A stretch of 64,000 nucleotides of DNA from NCBI RefSeq assembly GCF_016908375.1, contig NZ_JAFBDS010000002.1:1-64000 (forward strand), written 5' to 3'. The notes below the pieces were generated by a model. It was not told where the DNA came from, did not search any database, and saw only the letters and a program-made list of their open reading frames with translations. The position numbers and the translations under genes are program-made. This document shows, piece after piece, positions 16,525-29,036 of the stretch. Positions within the stretch are counted from its first letter, which is position 1, and every line of letters starts with the position of its first letter. The stretch comes from Amphibacillus cookii (GTDB taxonomy: Bacteria > Bacillota > Bacilli > Bacillales > Amphibacillaceae).

Positions 16525-17595
16525 TTAAATGGTTAATTCTTTGATGATCGCTTCTGTCATCTCAACAGTCGATACTTTAGTGCCATGATCAACATGTAAG
16601 TCAGCCGTATGAAGCCCTTTATTAATGCAAGTTTCTACCGCTTTCTCAATGGCTGTAGCTTCTTCGTTCATTGCAAATGAATAACGAAGCATCATCGCAG
16701 TTGATAAAATCATAGCAATAGGGTTGGCAATTCCTAGCCCTGCAATATCAGGTGCAGAGCCGTGTGCGGGTTCATAAAGACCAACGCCGTTTTCTGCTAA
16801 ACTAGCCGAAGGTAACATGCCAAGTGATCCGGTTAAAACAGACGCTTCATCACTTAAAATATCACCAAACATATTTTCAGTGACAATAACATCAAATCGA
16901 CTCGGCTCTGTGATCAGTTTCATTGCAGCTGCATCAACTAAAATATGTTCGACCGCGACATCGGGAAAATGCACTTTCTCAGTTTCAACTATTTCACGCC
17001 ATAGTTTACTAGATTCTAATACATTTGCTTTATCAACAGATGTCAACTTTTTCCGGCGTAATTGCGCGCTTTCAAAGCCTTTTTTAATAATACGTTCCAT
17101 CTCGTGGCGCGTATAATGAAGGGTGTCAACGACAGATTGGTCATTGTCTCGCCGTTCACTTGGTTGACCGAAGTATAACCCACTGGTTAGTTCTCTAACG
17201 ATCAATACGTCACTGTCTTTAATAATATCTTCTTTTAATGGTGAAGCAGATAATAATGTTTCAAATCCTTTCACAGGTCTTAAATTAGCATAAAGATCGA
17301 GGGTTTTACGAATTTTAAGTAGCCCGCGTTCTGGTCTGAGTTCAGAAGGGTTATTATCCCATTTGGGACCACCAACCGCTCCTAAAAGGACGGCATCAGC
17401 TTGTTCAGCTGCTTGAATGGTTTGATCGGGTAGTGGCGTATTAACTTCGTCAATGGCAGCACCCCCGATTAGCTTTGTGCTGAAATGGAATTGGTGTTTA
17501 TAACGTTGGCCAATTGCTTCGAGTACAGCAACTGCACTATCCATAATTTCAGGGCCGATTCCATCTCCCGGTAATAAGACTATTTTCTTTTCCAT
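16525..17595 (-). CDS. leuB: 3-isopropylmalate dehydrogenase
   Basis: 356-residue NAD-dependent decarboxylating dehydrogenase that makes 2-oxoisocaproate, the leucine keto acid. Family marks: VLLPGDGIGPEIM at the N-terminus, LGAVGGPKWD, the substrate-binding arginines in LRPERGLLKIRKTLDLYANLRP, RELTSGLYFG, the metal-binding NMFGDILSDEAS, and the NAD-binding region EPAHGSAPDIAG. The ATG at 17595 is chosen because AAAGGAGGG lies 6 bases upstream; the longer frame starting at 17649 runs back through the ribosome-binding site. It sits 19 bases after leuA in the operon. Confidence 0.96.
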   Translation of the reverse strand: MEKKIVLLPGDGIGPEIMDSAVAVLEAIGQRYKHQFHFSTKLIGGAAIDEVNTPLPDQTIQAAEQADAVLLGAVGGPKWDNNPSELRPERGLLKIRKTLDLYANLRPVKGFETLLSASPLKEDIIKDSDVLIVRELTSGLYFGQPSERRDNDQSVVDTLHYTRHEMERIIKKGFESAQLRRKKLTSVDKANVLESSKLWREIVETEKVHFPDVAVEHILVDAAAMKLITEPSRFDVIVTENMFGDILSDEASVLTGSLGMLPSASLAENGVGLYEPAHGSAPDIAGLGIANPIAMILSTAMMLRYSFAMNEEATAIEKAVETCINKGLHTADLHVDHGTKVSTVEMTEAIIKELTI

Positions 17596-17614
17596 TAACA
17601 TCCCTCCTTTTCGC

Positions 17615-20156
<2,542 letters not shown>

Positions 20157-20227
20157 TCATTCCTCTCAATATTGTAATATTTATCGTAAAATGTTTAATA
20201 CATATTACTTCGGTTGTTAATTGTTTT

Positions 20228-20752
20228 TTAATGAAGTAGTGAAAAAGGTGTTTGATCTTGACTTGCCTGTGGCTGTTGACCACGTAAGAATGCAGTCACA
20301 CCAGTTCTTGCAATATCTTTAATACCATAAGGTCTAAGTAAATCGATTAATGCTTCAACTTTCTCAGATTTACCTGTGACTTGAATCGATAGGGTATCTT
20401 TACTTACATCAATAACGCTTGCTCGAAAGGGTTCGATGATACCTTGGATTTCCGATCGCAATTGTGCGTTGCTGCTAATCTTAATGAGTGCAAGTTCTCG
20501 CGCGACAATTGCTTTATCGGTAATGTCCGAGACTTTCAAAACATCTATTTGCTTATTGAGTTGTTTCGTCACTTGCTCGAGTTTTTGGTAATCTTCTACA
20601 TCTACTACAAAGGTGATACGAGATATTCCTTCTTGTTCTGTTCGACCAACAGAGATACTTTCAATATTAAACTGTCTTTTTTGTAATAAACCGGTAATCC
20701 GATTCAATACACCACTTCGGTTACTTACTTTTGCTGTTATAATTCGTTTCAT
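20228..20752 (-). CDS. ilvN: Acetolactate synthase small (regulatory) subunit
   Basis: 174-residue regulatory subunit (also named ilvH). The N-terminal ACT domain (about residues 2-77) begins [34 protein letters not shown], the valine-binding fold. The C-terminal domain (about 80-160) includes ELALIKI and [20 protein letters not shown]. It stimulates IlvB and makes it sensitive to feedback by branched-chain amino acids. The ATG overlaps the ilvB stop codon by 4 bases, coupling the two subunits. The last 12 residues ([12 protein letters not shown]) are low-complexity. Confidence 0.95.
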   Translation of the reverse strand: MKRIITAKVSNRSGVLNRITGLLQKRQFNIESISVGRTEQEGISRITFVVDVEDYQKLEQVTKQLNKQIDVLKVSDITDKAIVARELALIKISSNAQLRSEIQGIIEPFRASVIDVSKDTLSIQVTGKSEKVEALIDLLRPYGIKDIARTGVTAFLRGQQPQASQDQTPFSLLH

Positions 20753-22473
20753 GGTTTCACTCCTATCATTTCATGAAGTCCTTTACCTGGTGCAATCATT
20801 GGGTAAACATTCTCTTGTTGAAGGACCCGCGCATCAATTAAGACTGGACCATCATGCTTGATTAGGTCTGGTAATTGCTTTTGAAAGTCTTCAGGGCTCT
20901 CGATTTTCACACCTTTAATTTCATATGCCTCAGCAAGCTTAACAAAATCAGGTTGAATGCTAAAGATGGATTCAGAATAGCGCTCAGAATAGAATTTTTC
21001 TTGCCACTGACGAACCATCCCTAAAGCTGCGTTATTAACGATAATTACTTTTACTGGTAAATCGCGTTCTTGTAAGATTGAAAGTTCCTGCAAAGTCATC
21101 TGAAAACCGCCGTCACCAACAATTGAAATAACTAAATCATTTGGTGCTGCAAGTTGTGCGCCGATTGCGGCAGGAAAACCAAATCCCATTGTTCCAAGCC
21201 CACCTGATGTGACCCATCGGTTTGGTTTATTAAATTTGTAATATTGTGCTGACCACATTTGATGTTGCCCAACATCAGTTGTAACAATAGCCTCCCCGTT
21301 CGTTTCTTTATATATTTTCTCAATAACCCATTGTCCAATCATGTGATCTTCAGGTTTTTTATACCATAAAGGATATGTTTGTTTGTTTGCTAACACATGG
21401 TCACGCCATTGAGCAAAGTCTGATGTTTCGGTTATTTGCTTTTTCATTTCATTTAAAGCTAATTTAGCATCACCGACGACAGGAATATGTGTGTTAACAT
21501 TCTTACCAATCTCTGCTGGATCAATATCAATGTGTGCTACAATAGCCGAAGGGGCAAAGTGCTCCAAATTACCTGTTAAGCGATCGTCAAAGCGAGCGCC
21601 AATATTAATTAGCATATCTGTTTCGTAAAGCGCCATGTTAGCGGCGTAAGTACCATGCATACCCGCCATACCTAACCATAATTCATGTTCACCCGGGAAT
21701 GTCCCAAGCCCTAGCAATGTGTTGATAACTGGAATTTGATGTGTTTCCGCAAATTCGATAAGCTCGGATGAGGCTTGAGCAAATTGCACGCCAGCACCAG
21801 CTAATATAACAGGTTTAGTTGAAGTTAATAATGCTTCTTTCAATTTTTTAACCTGAATTGGGTTAGGTTTTATCGTTGGTTGATATCCCGGCAAGTGAAA
21901 GGATTGATCATAATGATCGGCACATGGATTTGCAGCAATATCTTTAGGTATATCAATAAGCACAGGACCTGGCCGGCCTGTTGTAGCAATATGAAAGGCT
22001 TCCTTAACAATTCTCGGTAAATCGCTTATTTGCCTTACTTGATAATTATGCTTTGTTATTGGGGTTGTAATCCCGATAATATCTGCTTCTTGAAAAGCAT
22101 CTGTTCCAATCACAGTTTGGTTTACTTGCCCCGTAAAGACAACAAGGGGAAGGGAGTCAATCATAGCATCAGCTATACCCGTAACAAGGTTTGTTGCTCC
22201 TGGACCTGAGGTAGCAATGACAACACCTGGTTTACCTGATACACGTGCATATCCTTCTGCTGCATGAATCGATCCTTGCTCATGGCGAGCTAAGACTTGA
22301 TTAAAATGCTGCTTTTTCTTATATAATGCATCGAAAATAGGTAGCACTGCACCACCGGGATACCCAAACAATGTCTCTACATCTGCTTCTAAAAGTGTTT
22401 CGATTAATAGATCTGCTCCTGTTTTAGGTGCATGTGTAATCGTTTTTTGGTGTTCCTCTTTTGATTTAACCAT
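20749..22473 (-). CDS. ilvB: Acetolactate synthase large (catalytic) subunit
   Basis: 574-residue thiamine-diphosphate enzyme that joins two pyruvates, or pyruvate and 2-oxobutyrate, to give acetolactate or acetohydroxybutyrate. The N-terminal Pyr domain has [16 protein letters not shown], the catalytic glutamate in [15 protein letters not shown], and [16 protein letters not shown]. The middle FAD/transhydrogenase-like domain spans about 210-350. The C-terminal PP domain has the ThDP motif [12 protein letters not shown]...[12 protein letters not shown]. It is the first gene after the T-box leader, so its expression depends on tRNA charging. A GGAGGGAT site lies about 8 bases before the ATG. 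Confidence 0.97.
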   Translation of the reverse strand: MVKSKEEHQKTITHAPKTGADLLIETLLEADVETLFGYPGGAVLPIFDALYKKKQHFNQVLARHEQGSIHAAEGYARVSGKPGVVIATSGPGATNLVTGIADAMIDSLPLVVFTGQVNQTVIGTDAFQEADIIGITTPITKHNYQVRQISDLPRIVKEAFHIATTGRPGPVLIDIPKDIAANPCADHYDQSFHLPGYQPTIKPNPIQVKKLKEALLTSTKPVILAGAGVQFAQASSELIEFAETHQIPVINTLLGLGTFPGEHELWLGMAGMHGTYAANMALYETDMLINIGARFDDRLTGNLEHFAPSAIVAHIDIDPAEIGKNVNTHIPVVGDAKLALNEMKKQITETSDFAQWRDHVLANKQTYPLWYKKPEDHMIGQWVIEKIYKETNGEAIVTTDVGQHQMWSAQYYKFNKPNRWVTSGGLGTMGFGFPAAIGAQLAAPNDLVISIVGDGGFQMTLQELSILQERDLPVKVIIVNNAALGMVRQWQEKFYSERYSESIFSIQPDFVKLAEAYEIKGVKIESPEDFQKQLPDLIKHDGPVLIDARVLQQENVYPMIAPGKGLHEMIGVKP

Positions 22474-22571
22474 GATAATCCCTCCTGATAAATAATTATC
22501 GTGCTTTTTGTAGATGGTTTTACAAGTTTTATAATAGACATCTGTTGTTTAATGGATCCTTTATTTATAGT

Positions 22572-22886
22572 AAAAAAAGATCAATTCTCTCCAAATAACC
22601 TGCAACAATTGCAGTATTACAAGGGAGAAAAGATCTTTGCTTTTCACGGTACCACCCTGATTTATTACATTCTTACAAATGTAATCTCAATAAGCCATAT
22701 CAATTGGCTTATTTTGATAACGGGTCGTTGATAGTTGATATGAAGACCCGGTCAAATCTAAAAGGGGAAGGCCCCGTTCAATTTAACAACTCCAAGACGA
22801 TGTCGGAATAAAATGTATTTCCGGGCTTCCAGCAACCCCGGCTCTCTGAGAATACATTTTCATTATTCCTTTGCTCTTTTCATCGT
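22572..22886 (-). ncRNA. T-box riboswitch leader of ilvB
   Basis: The conserved T-box GGGTGGTACCGTG lies at 22657-22645 on the minus strand. Upstream is a Stem I with a GATGA/AGAG base (about 22885-22870), an AGAGAGCC element and a long helix closing near 22805. The likely specifier is AUC (isoleucine) at 22801-22799 within GACATCGTC, just before TTGGAG; this choice is not certain. Downstream is an intrinsic terminator (AAAGATC...GATCTTTTTTT, 22638-22572). Uncharged tRNA would stabilise the antiterminator and allow transcription of ilvBNC-leuABCD. The leader starts within 20 bases of the ilvD stop. Confidence 0.9.
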
Positions 22887-22904
22887 ATTCGCTTTATTCA
22901 ATTG

Positions 22905-24572
22905 TTAAAAATCCATCACACCACCCGTATTGGCGGATGTAACTAATTTAGCATATTTCGCTAAATAACCATTCGTTATTTTAGGGTTTGGTTTCTTCCA
23001 ATTGGCTTTTCGATTGGCAAGCTCTTCGTCTGCTACATCTAGTTCAATGGTGCGCTTAGGTAGATCAATGATAATTTTATCGCCGGTCTCAACCAATGCT
23101 ATCGGTCCGCCACTAGCTGCTTCAGGTGAGATATGTCCAATTGAAATCCCTCTTGATGCGCCTGAAAAGCGTCCATCTGTAATGAGTGCGACATCTTTAT
23201 CTAATCCTCTACCAGCGATTGCTGCTGTTGGTGCAAGCATCTCAGGCATTCCCGGACCTCCTTTAGGTCCTTCGTAGCGGATCACGACGACATCTCCAGC
23301 TTTGACTGTGCCATCATTGATGCCTTTTTGCGCTTCATCTTGAGACTCGAATACAATAGCTGTGCCAACAAATTTTTTAATCGAAGGGTCAACAGCTCCA
23401 ACTTTTATTACGGCACCGTTTGGCGCAATGTTACCGTGTAAAATGGATAACCCACCAACTGGGCTATACGGTGTCTCAATTGGGTGAATAACATCTTCAT
23501 TTAATATCTTATGATCTTTTACATTTTCATATAAAGTCTTACCTGTGACTGTGATTCTATCTTTGTGAATAGCTCCATCTAATCTGGCTAATTCACGAAT
23601 AATTGCACTGACGCCACCTGCGAGATGGAGATCATGCATGGTATAATGGGAAGCCGGACTAATTTTTGATAGATAAGGGATACGCTCCGCTACTTCGTTA
23701 ATACGATTTAGATCGTATTCAATGCCAGCTTCGTTAGCTATAGCTAATGTATGCAACACCGTATTAGTTGAACCACCCATCGCCATGTCTAATGCAAAGG
23801 CATCATCAATCGTATCTTTTGTAATGATGTCCCTTGGTTTAATGTCTTTTTTAATTAAGTCAATTAAATGCTGTGCAGCTTGATAAATAAGTTCATGTCG
23901 CTGATCTGAGGTTGCGACAATTGTACCATTACCAGGCACTGTCATACCTAACATTTCCATGAGTGAATTCATTGAATTTGCAGTAAACATGCCTGAACAC
24001 GATCCGCAAGTCGGACAAGCTAGTGTTTCTAACTCTTTTAATTCAGCTTCTGTCATAGTACCAGAATGAACAGCGCCAACGCCTTCAAACATTGAAACAA
24101 GTGAGAGATGCTCACCATCTGGTGAGACACCGCCTTCCATTGGTCCACCTGAAACAAAAACGGAAGGTACATTGGTTCGAACGGAAGCCATTAACATACC
24201 GGGGGTGATCTTGTCACAATTCGGTATATAAAAAACGCCATCAAACCAATGGGCATTAATGACGGTTTCAGCACTATCCGCGATAATCTCACGACTAGGA
24301 AGTGAGTAGCGCATTCCTATATGACCCATTGCAATGCCATCGTCAACACCAATTGTGTTGAATTCAAAAGGTATACCACCGGCAGCCCGAATTGCATCCT
24401 TGACGACTTCAGCAAATTTATTTAAATGTTTATGACCAGGTATAATATCAATGTATGAATTGCATACACCAATAAATGGTTTTTCTAAATCTTTTGTTTT
24501 TACCCCGGTTGCGTGTAATAAACTACGATGGGGAGCACGATCAATCCCTTTTTTTATCATGTCACTTCTCAT
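22905..24572 (-). CDS. ilvD: Dihydroxy-acid dehydratase
   Basis: 555-residue Fe-S dehydratase that makes the keto acids of valine and isoleucine. The three cluster cysteines are in [24 protein letters not shown] and [16 protein letters not shown]. Other family marks are [22 protein letters not shown] near the end and the magnesium-binding [12 protein letters not shown]. The N-terminus [24 protein letters not shown] is canonical. It is the promoter-proximal gene of the branched-chain operon, placed before the T-box, so CodY controls it but the ilvB leader does not. It is separated from ilvB by 431 bp of riboswitch leader. Confidence 0.97.
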   Translation of the reverse strand: MRSDMIKKGIDRAPHRSLLHATGVKTKDLEKPFIGVCNSYIDIIPGHKHLNKFAEVVKDAIRAAGGIPFEFNTIGVDDGIAMGHIGMRYSLPSREIIADSAETVINAHWFDGVFYIPNCDKITPGMLMASVRTNVPSVFVSGGPMEGGVSPDGEHLSLVSMFEGVGAVHSGTMTEAELKELETLACPTCGSCSGMFTANSMNSLMEMLGMTVPGNGTIVATSDQRHELIYQAAQHLIDLIKKDIKPRDIITKDTIDDAFALDMAMGGSTNTVLHTLAIANEAGIEYDLNRINEVAERIPYLSKISPASHYTMHDLHLAGGVSAIIRELARLDGAIHKDRITVTGKTLYENVKDHKILNEDVIHPIETPYSPVGGLSILHGNIAPNGAVIKVGAVDPSIKKFVGTAIVFESQDEAQKGINDGTVKAGDVVVIRYEGPKGGPGMPEMLAPTAAIAGRGLDKDVALITDGRFSGASRGISIGHISPEAASGGPIALVETGDKIIIDLPKRTIELDVADEELANRKANWKKPNPKITNGYLAKYAKLVTSANTGGVMDF

Positions 24573-24623
24573 TTTAATCGCCCCTAACTCTAACTCTTAC
24601 TATTACACGACTAACGAAATACG

Positions 24624-24746
24624 ATAATTCTGAAAATTAATTCAGTGCTTTCTTGTCTAAATAGTAAAATAATTAATTGGTTGTCGACAATCATACAATC
24701 AATTGGCATAATGGTCAACAGGTTTGAGGAAAATTTTCTGATTTTT
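24624..24746 (-). promoter_or_regulatory. ilvD promoter flanked by two CodY boxes
   Basis: On the minus strand TTGACC (24718-24713), a 17-base spacer and TATGAT (24695-24690) form a strong sigma-A promoter. CodY-like boxes lie just upstream (24746-24732, reading AATTTTCTGATTTTT on the plus strand, 12/15) and about 50 bases downstream of the start (24638-24624, AATTTTCAGAATTAT on the minus strand, 12/15). CodY is the known repressor of the B. subtilis ilv-leu operon, and the arrangement suggests the same here. Confidence 0.75.
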
Positions 24747-24862
24747 ATTATATTTTAAATAATTCAAAAAGAAACCGTTATCTTTTGTCTGAATTGACTT
24801 TTTTATCTAATTGCGAGAAGCTATTTATATCTACTTATATAATTAATAAAAGGGGGAGCACT

Positions 24863-25327
24863 TTGAGGAGACTTGCAGTTATACCTTGTGGTAAAAAGAA
24901 GATTTGGGATGTTAATCCGTCTTTAGGTCCGACAAAAGTAGAAGATGCCTACATTGGTAACTTACATAAATTAACTAGGGAATATGCTGAATTATTTTGC
25001 GATGAGTGGGTAATATTGTCAGGTAAGTACGGTTATTGTTCTCCTGATGAGATTATAAAAGGGAATTATGATATCACTTTTGGAATGAAAGAAACAGAAG
25101 CTCAAATAAGTTTTGAAAAATTAAAAAAACAAATAAAGGAAAAGCAATTGACCGTTTATGATCAAATAGTGGTGTTAACAGGAAAAAAGCATAAAAAGGT
25201 TGTTGAATCGACATTTGATGGCAAAGTCTCTTTAGTTTTCCCTTTGTTAGGGACAAAAGGGATTGGTGAAATGCAACAAAGATTAAAAAAAGCAATACTA
25301 GCCAAACAACCTATTAAACAGGGATAG
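24863..25327 (+). CDS. DUF6884-like protein
   Basis: 154-residue protein beginning MRRLAVIPCGKKKIWDVNPSLGPTKVEDAYIGNLHKLTREYAE. The pattern of a buried strand ending in CGKKK, a tyrosine/glycine step and WVILSGKYGYCSPDEII matches the DUF6884 type, a fold distantly related to nucleosidase/tRNA-base-exchange proteins. The biological role is unknown. TTG 24863 was selected because GGGGGAG lies 5 bases upstream; the longer frame from 24785 reaches back into the regulatory region of ilvD. It is divergent from ilvD and followed by an R1 repeat, so it stands alone. Confidence 0.65.
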   Translation: MRRLAVIPCGKKKIWDVNPSLGPTKVEDAYIGNLHKLTREYAELFCDEWVILSGKYGYCSPDEIIKGNYDITFGMKETEAQISFEKLKKQIKEKQLTVYDQIVVLTGKKHKKVVESTFDGKVSLVFPLLGTKGIGEMQQRLKKAILAKQPIKQG

Positions 25328-25343
25328 TTATATGGTGGTTAAT

Positions 25344-25588
25344 TTATCACAGATAACCGTCCATAGGCCTCCTCAAAATAAGAGATTAGAGCAAATCGAT
25401 TGAGGCCGCTAATGTCCGGATTCACTCAATGAACTTGAAATCAGTGGGTGGATAAGATCGTAGACTAAAACCGCCACAGCTTTAAGAAGGATTACAGACT
25501 AAGACCGCCACGTCCTGTGGCAACGTCTGCATAACCTACATCCTGTAGTCCCACGCCCACTGATTTGAAGGGTCGTTTGATGTAAAAT
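25344..25588 (-). repeat. R1 interspersed repeat, full length
   Basis: Minus-oriented copy of about 245 bp from 'ttatcacagataaccgtcc' to 'gggtcgtttgatgtaaaa'. It includes the inner words 'gtagactaaaaccgccac' and 'cctacatcctgtagtccc'. A second, slightly altered run 'cagactaagaccgccac' shows an internal tandem duplication. No gene lies in the 377-bp gap. Confidence 0.85.
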
Positions 25589-25704
25589 AGTAGAGGTAAC
25601 GTAAATATGAAACATTAATATGGTTTAAACGATTTACAAGTCAACAAAAATCGTTTAAAGTTTGTTTGAAAAATAACTGAGCTATCTAGAGGAAATATTT
25701 TCAT

Positions 25705-26007
25705 TTAACGTGTGTTTAAGTTTTGTTTATTGAATAGAATGGCCTTTTTGAAGGCTTCTGGGTGATGTTTTGTTTGGAAAGTGTGAATGCCACTTGTCGT
25801 GTACAAGTGGAACAGGTAAGCAGACGGTGATAAGGAACGATAATTGACATCGTATAAATCTGATAAATGATATATCGTGGTGTTTGCTTTTATTAAGGTT
25901 TCTTCCAATACTAATTCGTGGTGCACTTCAGTAATGATAACTTTATTGTCAACAATGTTTCGATCCGTTTTAAGATAGGGTAAAGTAGAAGTGAACATTT
26001 TTTTCAT
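25705..26007 (-). CDS. Unknown 100-residue protein
   Basis: I do not recognise this protein. It starts MKKMFTSTLPYLKTDRNIVDNKVIITEVHHELVLEE. The alternating strands around EETLIKANTTIYHLSDLYDVNYRSLSPSAYLFHLYTTSGIHTFQTK, ending in a helix (PEAFKKAILFNKQ), look like a small PH-like beta barrel with one C-terminal helix. There is no signal peptide and no catalytic motif. An AAAGGATG site precedes the ATG. It is divergent from the broken oxidoreductase gene and shares about 75 bp of promoter space with it. Confidence 0.6.
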   Translation of the reverse strand: MKKMFTSTLPYLKTDRNIVDNKVIITEVHHELVLEETLIKANTTIYHLSDLYDVNYRSLSPSAYLFHLYTTSGIHTFQTKHHPEAFKKAILFNKQNLNTR

Positions 26008-26082
26008 CCTTTCTAAATAATTATTATCCTATATTATAGCGATCTGTTCAATTGATAAGAGAAGATAAAGGAGGCGTTTTAA

Positions 26083-27066
26083 ATGAAAGCTTATGTTCAC
26101 CAAGATTCAAATTTACAATTTGCAAATTTAACCAAACCTGTATTAGCAGATGGGGAAGTATTAATTAAGATGAAGAGTGTAGGATTAAATCGACGTGACT
26201 TGATGATCCCCTCAAGAAGAGGTGAAAATACCGAACCATTGGTGATGGGTTCAGATGGTGCAGGTGTAGTTGAAGAGGTAGCTAATCATGTCACGCGATT
26301 TAAGAAAGGCGATGCGGTGATTGTTAATCCAGGAATGGGGTGGATTACTAATGATGAAACTTCTCCAGATACGTTACAGATAGTCGGTTATCCTGATCAT
26401 GGTACATTTGCAGAATATTATGTTGTCGATGCTGAGTATATCGAACCAAAACCTGATCATCTAAATTGGGAGGAAGCAGGGGTTTTGACATTGGCAGCTT
26501 TAACAGCTTTTCGAGCATTATTTACAAAGGGCCAAGTGAAACCGAATGAAACCGTGTTTATCCCAGGTGCGGGTAGTGGGGTTGCAACTTATCTGATCCA
26601 ATTTGCTAAGATGATCGGTGCAAGAGTTATCGTTACTTCACGATCACAAGTGAAGCTTAATCAAGCTATTGAATTAGGTGCAGATAAGGGGATTGGAAGT
26701 AACTAAGATTGGGAAAGCTTGCTTGAAGGTGAAACGATTGACCTTGTTATTGATAGCGTTGGGCGCGCAACTTTTGCAAGGTCATTAAAGGTATTAAGAA
26801 AAGGTGGAAGACTAGTAACATTTGGAGCGACCACAGAAGATGAAATCGCTTTTGATGTTAGACGGTTTTTTTACGCACAACAACAAATATTAGGTTCAAC
26901 TTTAGGCAGTAGAGAAGAATTAAGAGAAATGCTGTCTTTTGTGAGCGAACATCAGCTCCATCCAGTCGTTGATGAAACTTTTGCTTTCTCGAATATTGAA
27001 GAAGCCTTTAGCTATCTAACTAAAGGAGAACAATTCGGTAAAATAGCTGTTAAAATAAGCGATTGA
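26083..27066 (+). pseudogene. Zinc-type alcohol dehydrogenase/quinone oxidoreductase (YogA-like), interrupted
   Basis: An MDR-superfamily oxidoreductase of about 327 residues is split by an in-frame TAA at 26704-26706. The upstream part contains the GroES-like fold (VLADGEVLIKMKSVGLNRRDL, VMGSDGAGVVEEV) and the start of the Rossmann domain (ETVFIPGAGSGVATYLIQFAKMIGARVIVTSRS). The downstream part continues in the same frame with DWESLLEGETIDLVIDSVGRATFARSLKVLRKGGRLVTFG and runs to a normal C-terminus. A single base change explains the damage and the rest is well preserved, so decay is recent, or the codon is a sequencing error. The AAAGGAGG site and start codon are intact. A terminator follows. 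Confidence 0.85.
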
Positions 27067-27078
27067 TAGAAGAAAGAA

Positions 27079-27117
27079 GGTACCAGCAAAGTATATATTC
27101 GCTGGTATCTTTTTTTG
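27079..27117 (+). terminator. Terminator after the oxidoreductase pseudogene
   Basis: GGTACCAGC pairs with GCTGGTATC, followed by eight T residues. Confidence 0.92.
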
Positions 27118-27151
27118 TTTCATCTGTTATTGTAAATAGTGATAAACGATT

Positions 27152-27502
27152 TTAACCTTTTGGTTTAAAAAGTAAAGCGCCAATCATTGCAAAAATAATG
27201 GCTGAAGAAATACCTGAACTTGTGACTTCAAACATACCTGTTGCTACGCCAATAAATCCACTTTTTTCTGCTTCTTGCAATGCACCGTGTACTAGTGAAT
27301 TACCGAAACTTGTAATAGGCACAGTTGCTCCTGCACCGGCAAAATCAATCAGTGGTTCATATAGACCAAATCCATCCAAAATTGCTCCAGCAACAACAAG
27401 CAAGCTTAACGTAAATCCTGGTGTTTTATTAAATAAATCCATGATTAATTGTCCGATTAGACAAATGGTTCCTCCAACTAAAAAGGCCCATAAAAATACC
27501 AT
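27152..27502 (-). CDS. spoVAE: Stage V sporulation protein AE (SpoVAEb)
   Basis: 116-residue inner-membrane protein with about four hydrophobic segments. It contains the SpoVA-family core FGLYEPLIDFAGAGATVPITSFGNSLVHGALQEAEKSGFIGVATGMFEV, close to that of SpoVAC in the same operon. SpoVA proteins form the channel for dipicolinic acid entry during sporulation and release at germination. The length and lack of an extra soluble domain fit SpoVAEb rather than SpoVAEa. It starts directly after the spoVAD stop. Confidence 0.93.
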   Translation of the reverse strand: MVFLWAFLVGGTICLIGQLIMDLFNKTPGFTLSLLVVAGAILDGFGLYEPLIDFAGAGATVPITSFGNSLVHGALQEAEKSGFIGVATGMFEVTSSGISSAIIFAMIGALLFKPKG

Positions 27503-28513
27503 TTAAATTGCCTCACTTTCAATCGTTACAGCATGTGCTATAACTGGAATAGACTGCTTTTGTAAGGTTGATAAAGGTGACAATAATGCACCAGTAGCAA
27601 TGACAAGAATTCGATTAAGTTCTTGCTTATTTAGTGCATCAAGTAACTGACTGTATAAATAGACGGAAGAACAACCAGCTCCACTACCACCTGCATAAAC
27701 GTTCTGATCTGCTTTATAGATTGATAATCCACAATCAACCCATTTTTTCGTGGGAATATCCACTTGCTGTGATTTTAATAAATCGATGGTAATCGATTGC
27801 CCAATTTCCCCTAAATCGCCGGTTACAATTAGATCATAGTCATCTACTGAAGCTTGGTGATCTTCTAAGTGAGTGAGTATCGTATCCGCAGCTGCAGGTG
27901 CCATAGCCCCACCCATGTTGAAAGGGTCCGTTTGATTTAAGTCCATAACGCGTCCAATCGTTGCTTTTGTTATCCGCGGTCCCTGTCCAATTTGGCTGAC
28001 AAGGCCAAACCCAGCACCTGTTACTGTCCATTGCGCTGTCGGAGGCTTTTGTGAGCCGTATTCAGTTGGATAACGAAACTGTTTTTCAACGGCCGCATAA
28101 TGACTTGCTGCACCAGTAAGGATATAGTGCGCATTTCCACTATCAACAATAAGTGCCGAAAGAGCTAAAGCACCAATTGAAGTCGCACAAGCATTGGTGA
28201 CTCCAATAAAAGGGATGTGATGGTGGCGAGCAGCAAAATTTGTTGGTGTCATTTGATTAATTAAATCACCGCTAATAAAAAGGTCAACCTCTTGATAGCG
28301 AATGGAAGCCTTTTGAACAGTTAATTGACAGGCATCTTCAATGAGTTGTTGGTGTGCTTGTTCAAAGCTTGGCTGTCCCATATAAAGATCTTTGTGGATA
28401 AGGTCAATTTTATTGGCAATAGCGCCTTTTCCTTCAAATGGACCAGTAACTGTTGCAGATGAGCTAATAACGGGTTTTTGCTGAAAGCTCCAGCTTTGTT
28501 TGCCTATTTTCAT
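27503..28513 (-). CDS. spoVAD: Stage V sporulation protein AD
   Basis: 336-residue soluble, membrane-associated protein with a thiolase-like fold that binds dipicolinic acid. Features are FLSGDLINQMTPTNFAARH, the motif GVTNACATSIGALAL with the cysteine of the thiolase-type site, GSGAGCSSVYLYSQLL and the C-terminal LVIATGALLSPLS. It belongs to the SpoVA complex used for DPA uptake into the forespore and in germination. It overlaps spoVAC by 4 bases and abuts spoVAE, so the trio is one operon. Forespore (sigma-G) expression is expected from the family. Confidence 0.95.
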   Translation of the reverse strand: MKIGKQSWSFQQKPVISSSATVTGPFEGKGAIANKIDLIHKDLYMGQPSFEQAHQQLIEDACQLTVQKASIRYQEVDLFISGDLINQMTPTNFAARHHHIPFIGVTNACATSIGALALSALIVDSGNAHYILTGAASHYAAVEKQFRYPTEYGSQKPPTAQWTVTGAGFGLVSQIGQGPRITKATIGRVMDLNQTDPFNMGGAMAPAAADTILTHLEDHQASVDDYDLIVTGDLGEIGQSITIDLLKSQQVDIPTKKWVDCGLSIYKADQNVYAGGSGAGCSSVYLYSQLLDALNKQELNRILVIATGALLSPLSTLQKQSIPVIAHAVTIESEAI

Positions 28514-28971
28514 CCGATCACTCCTAATTGAATAAGTGTCGTTTTAATCAATGCAATGATAAATGCAGAAAAAACACCAAATAAAATAACGGATCCAGCT
28601 AATTTGAACATGTTAGCACCTACACCTTGTACGAAACCTTCACTACGATGCTCCATTGCAGCTGATATCACTGCATTTCCGAATCCAGTTACGGGAACAG
28701 CAGTGCCTGCGCCAGCAAATTGTGCGCATTTGTCATATATACCGAATCCTGTTAGTAGCATGGTGATAAAGATTAACGTTGCAACGGTGGGGTCTCCTAC
28801 TGTTTGTTCAGTAAAGTCAAAATAAAACATATAAAAGAAGCTAATGGCTTGTCCAACTACACAAATCAGCCCTCCAATAATGAAGGCACGAACACAATTA
28901 AGTAAAATTGGACGTTTTTTTTCGTGTTTGGTTGCCAGCTGTGAATATTGTTGTTTATTAGTATTTAACAT
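28510..28971 (-). CDS. spoVAC: Stage V sporulation protein AC
   Basis: 153-residue integral membrane protein with about four transmembrane segments. It has the shared SpoVAC/AE core GIYDKCAQFAGAGTAVPVTGFGNAVISAAMEHRSEGFVQGVGANMFKLAG. In B. subtilis it is a mechanosensitive channel component for DPA release. It has a basic cytoplasmic N-terminus (QLATKHEKKRPI). A ribosome-binding site AAGGAGAATTT precedes the ATG. It is 65 bp downstream of the lipoprotein gene and probably in the same transcript. No spoVAA, AB or AF gene is adjacent. Confidence 0.95.
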   Translation of the reverse strand: MLNTNKQQYSQLATKHEKKRPILLNCVRAFIIGGLICVVGQAISFFYMFYFDFTEQTVGDPTVATLIFITMLLTGFGIYDKCAQFAGAGTAVPVTGFGNAVISAAMEHRSEGFVQGVGANMFKLAGSVILFGVFSAFIIALIKTTLIQLGVIG

Positions 28972-29036
28972 TTAAATTCTCCTTGTGTTAAATAAGTGGA
29001 ATAAAACGGTTGAGTAGCATCCTATTCAAAGTTTAT

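Noticed and set aside
22501-22731. Plus-strand ORF of 76 codons
   Set aside because: It overlies the antiterminator/terminator part of the T-box leader on the opposite strand and has no ribosome-binding site.
25344-25588. Possible CRISPR-like or tandem repeat array because of the doubled 'gactaa(a/g)accgccac' unit
   Set aside because: Only two imperfect units occur and the structure recurs as part of dispersed R1 copies; there is no regular spacer pattern.
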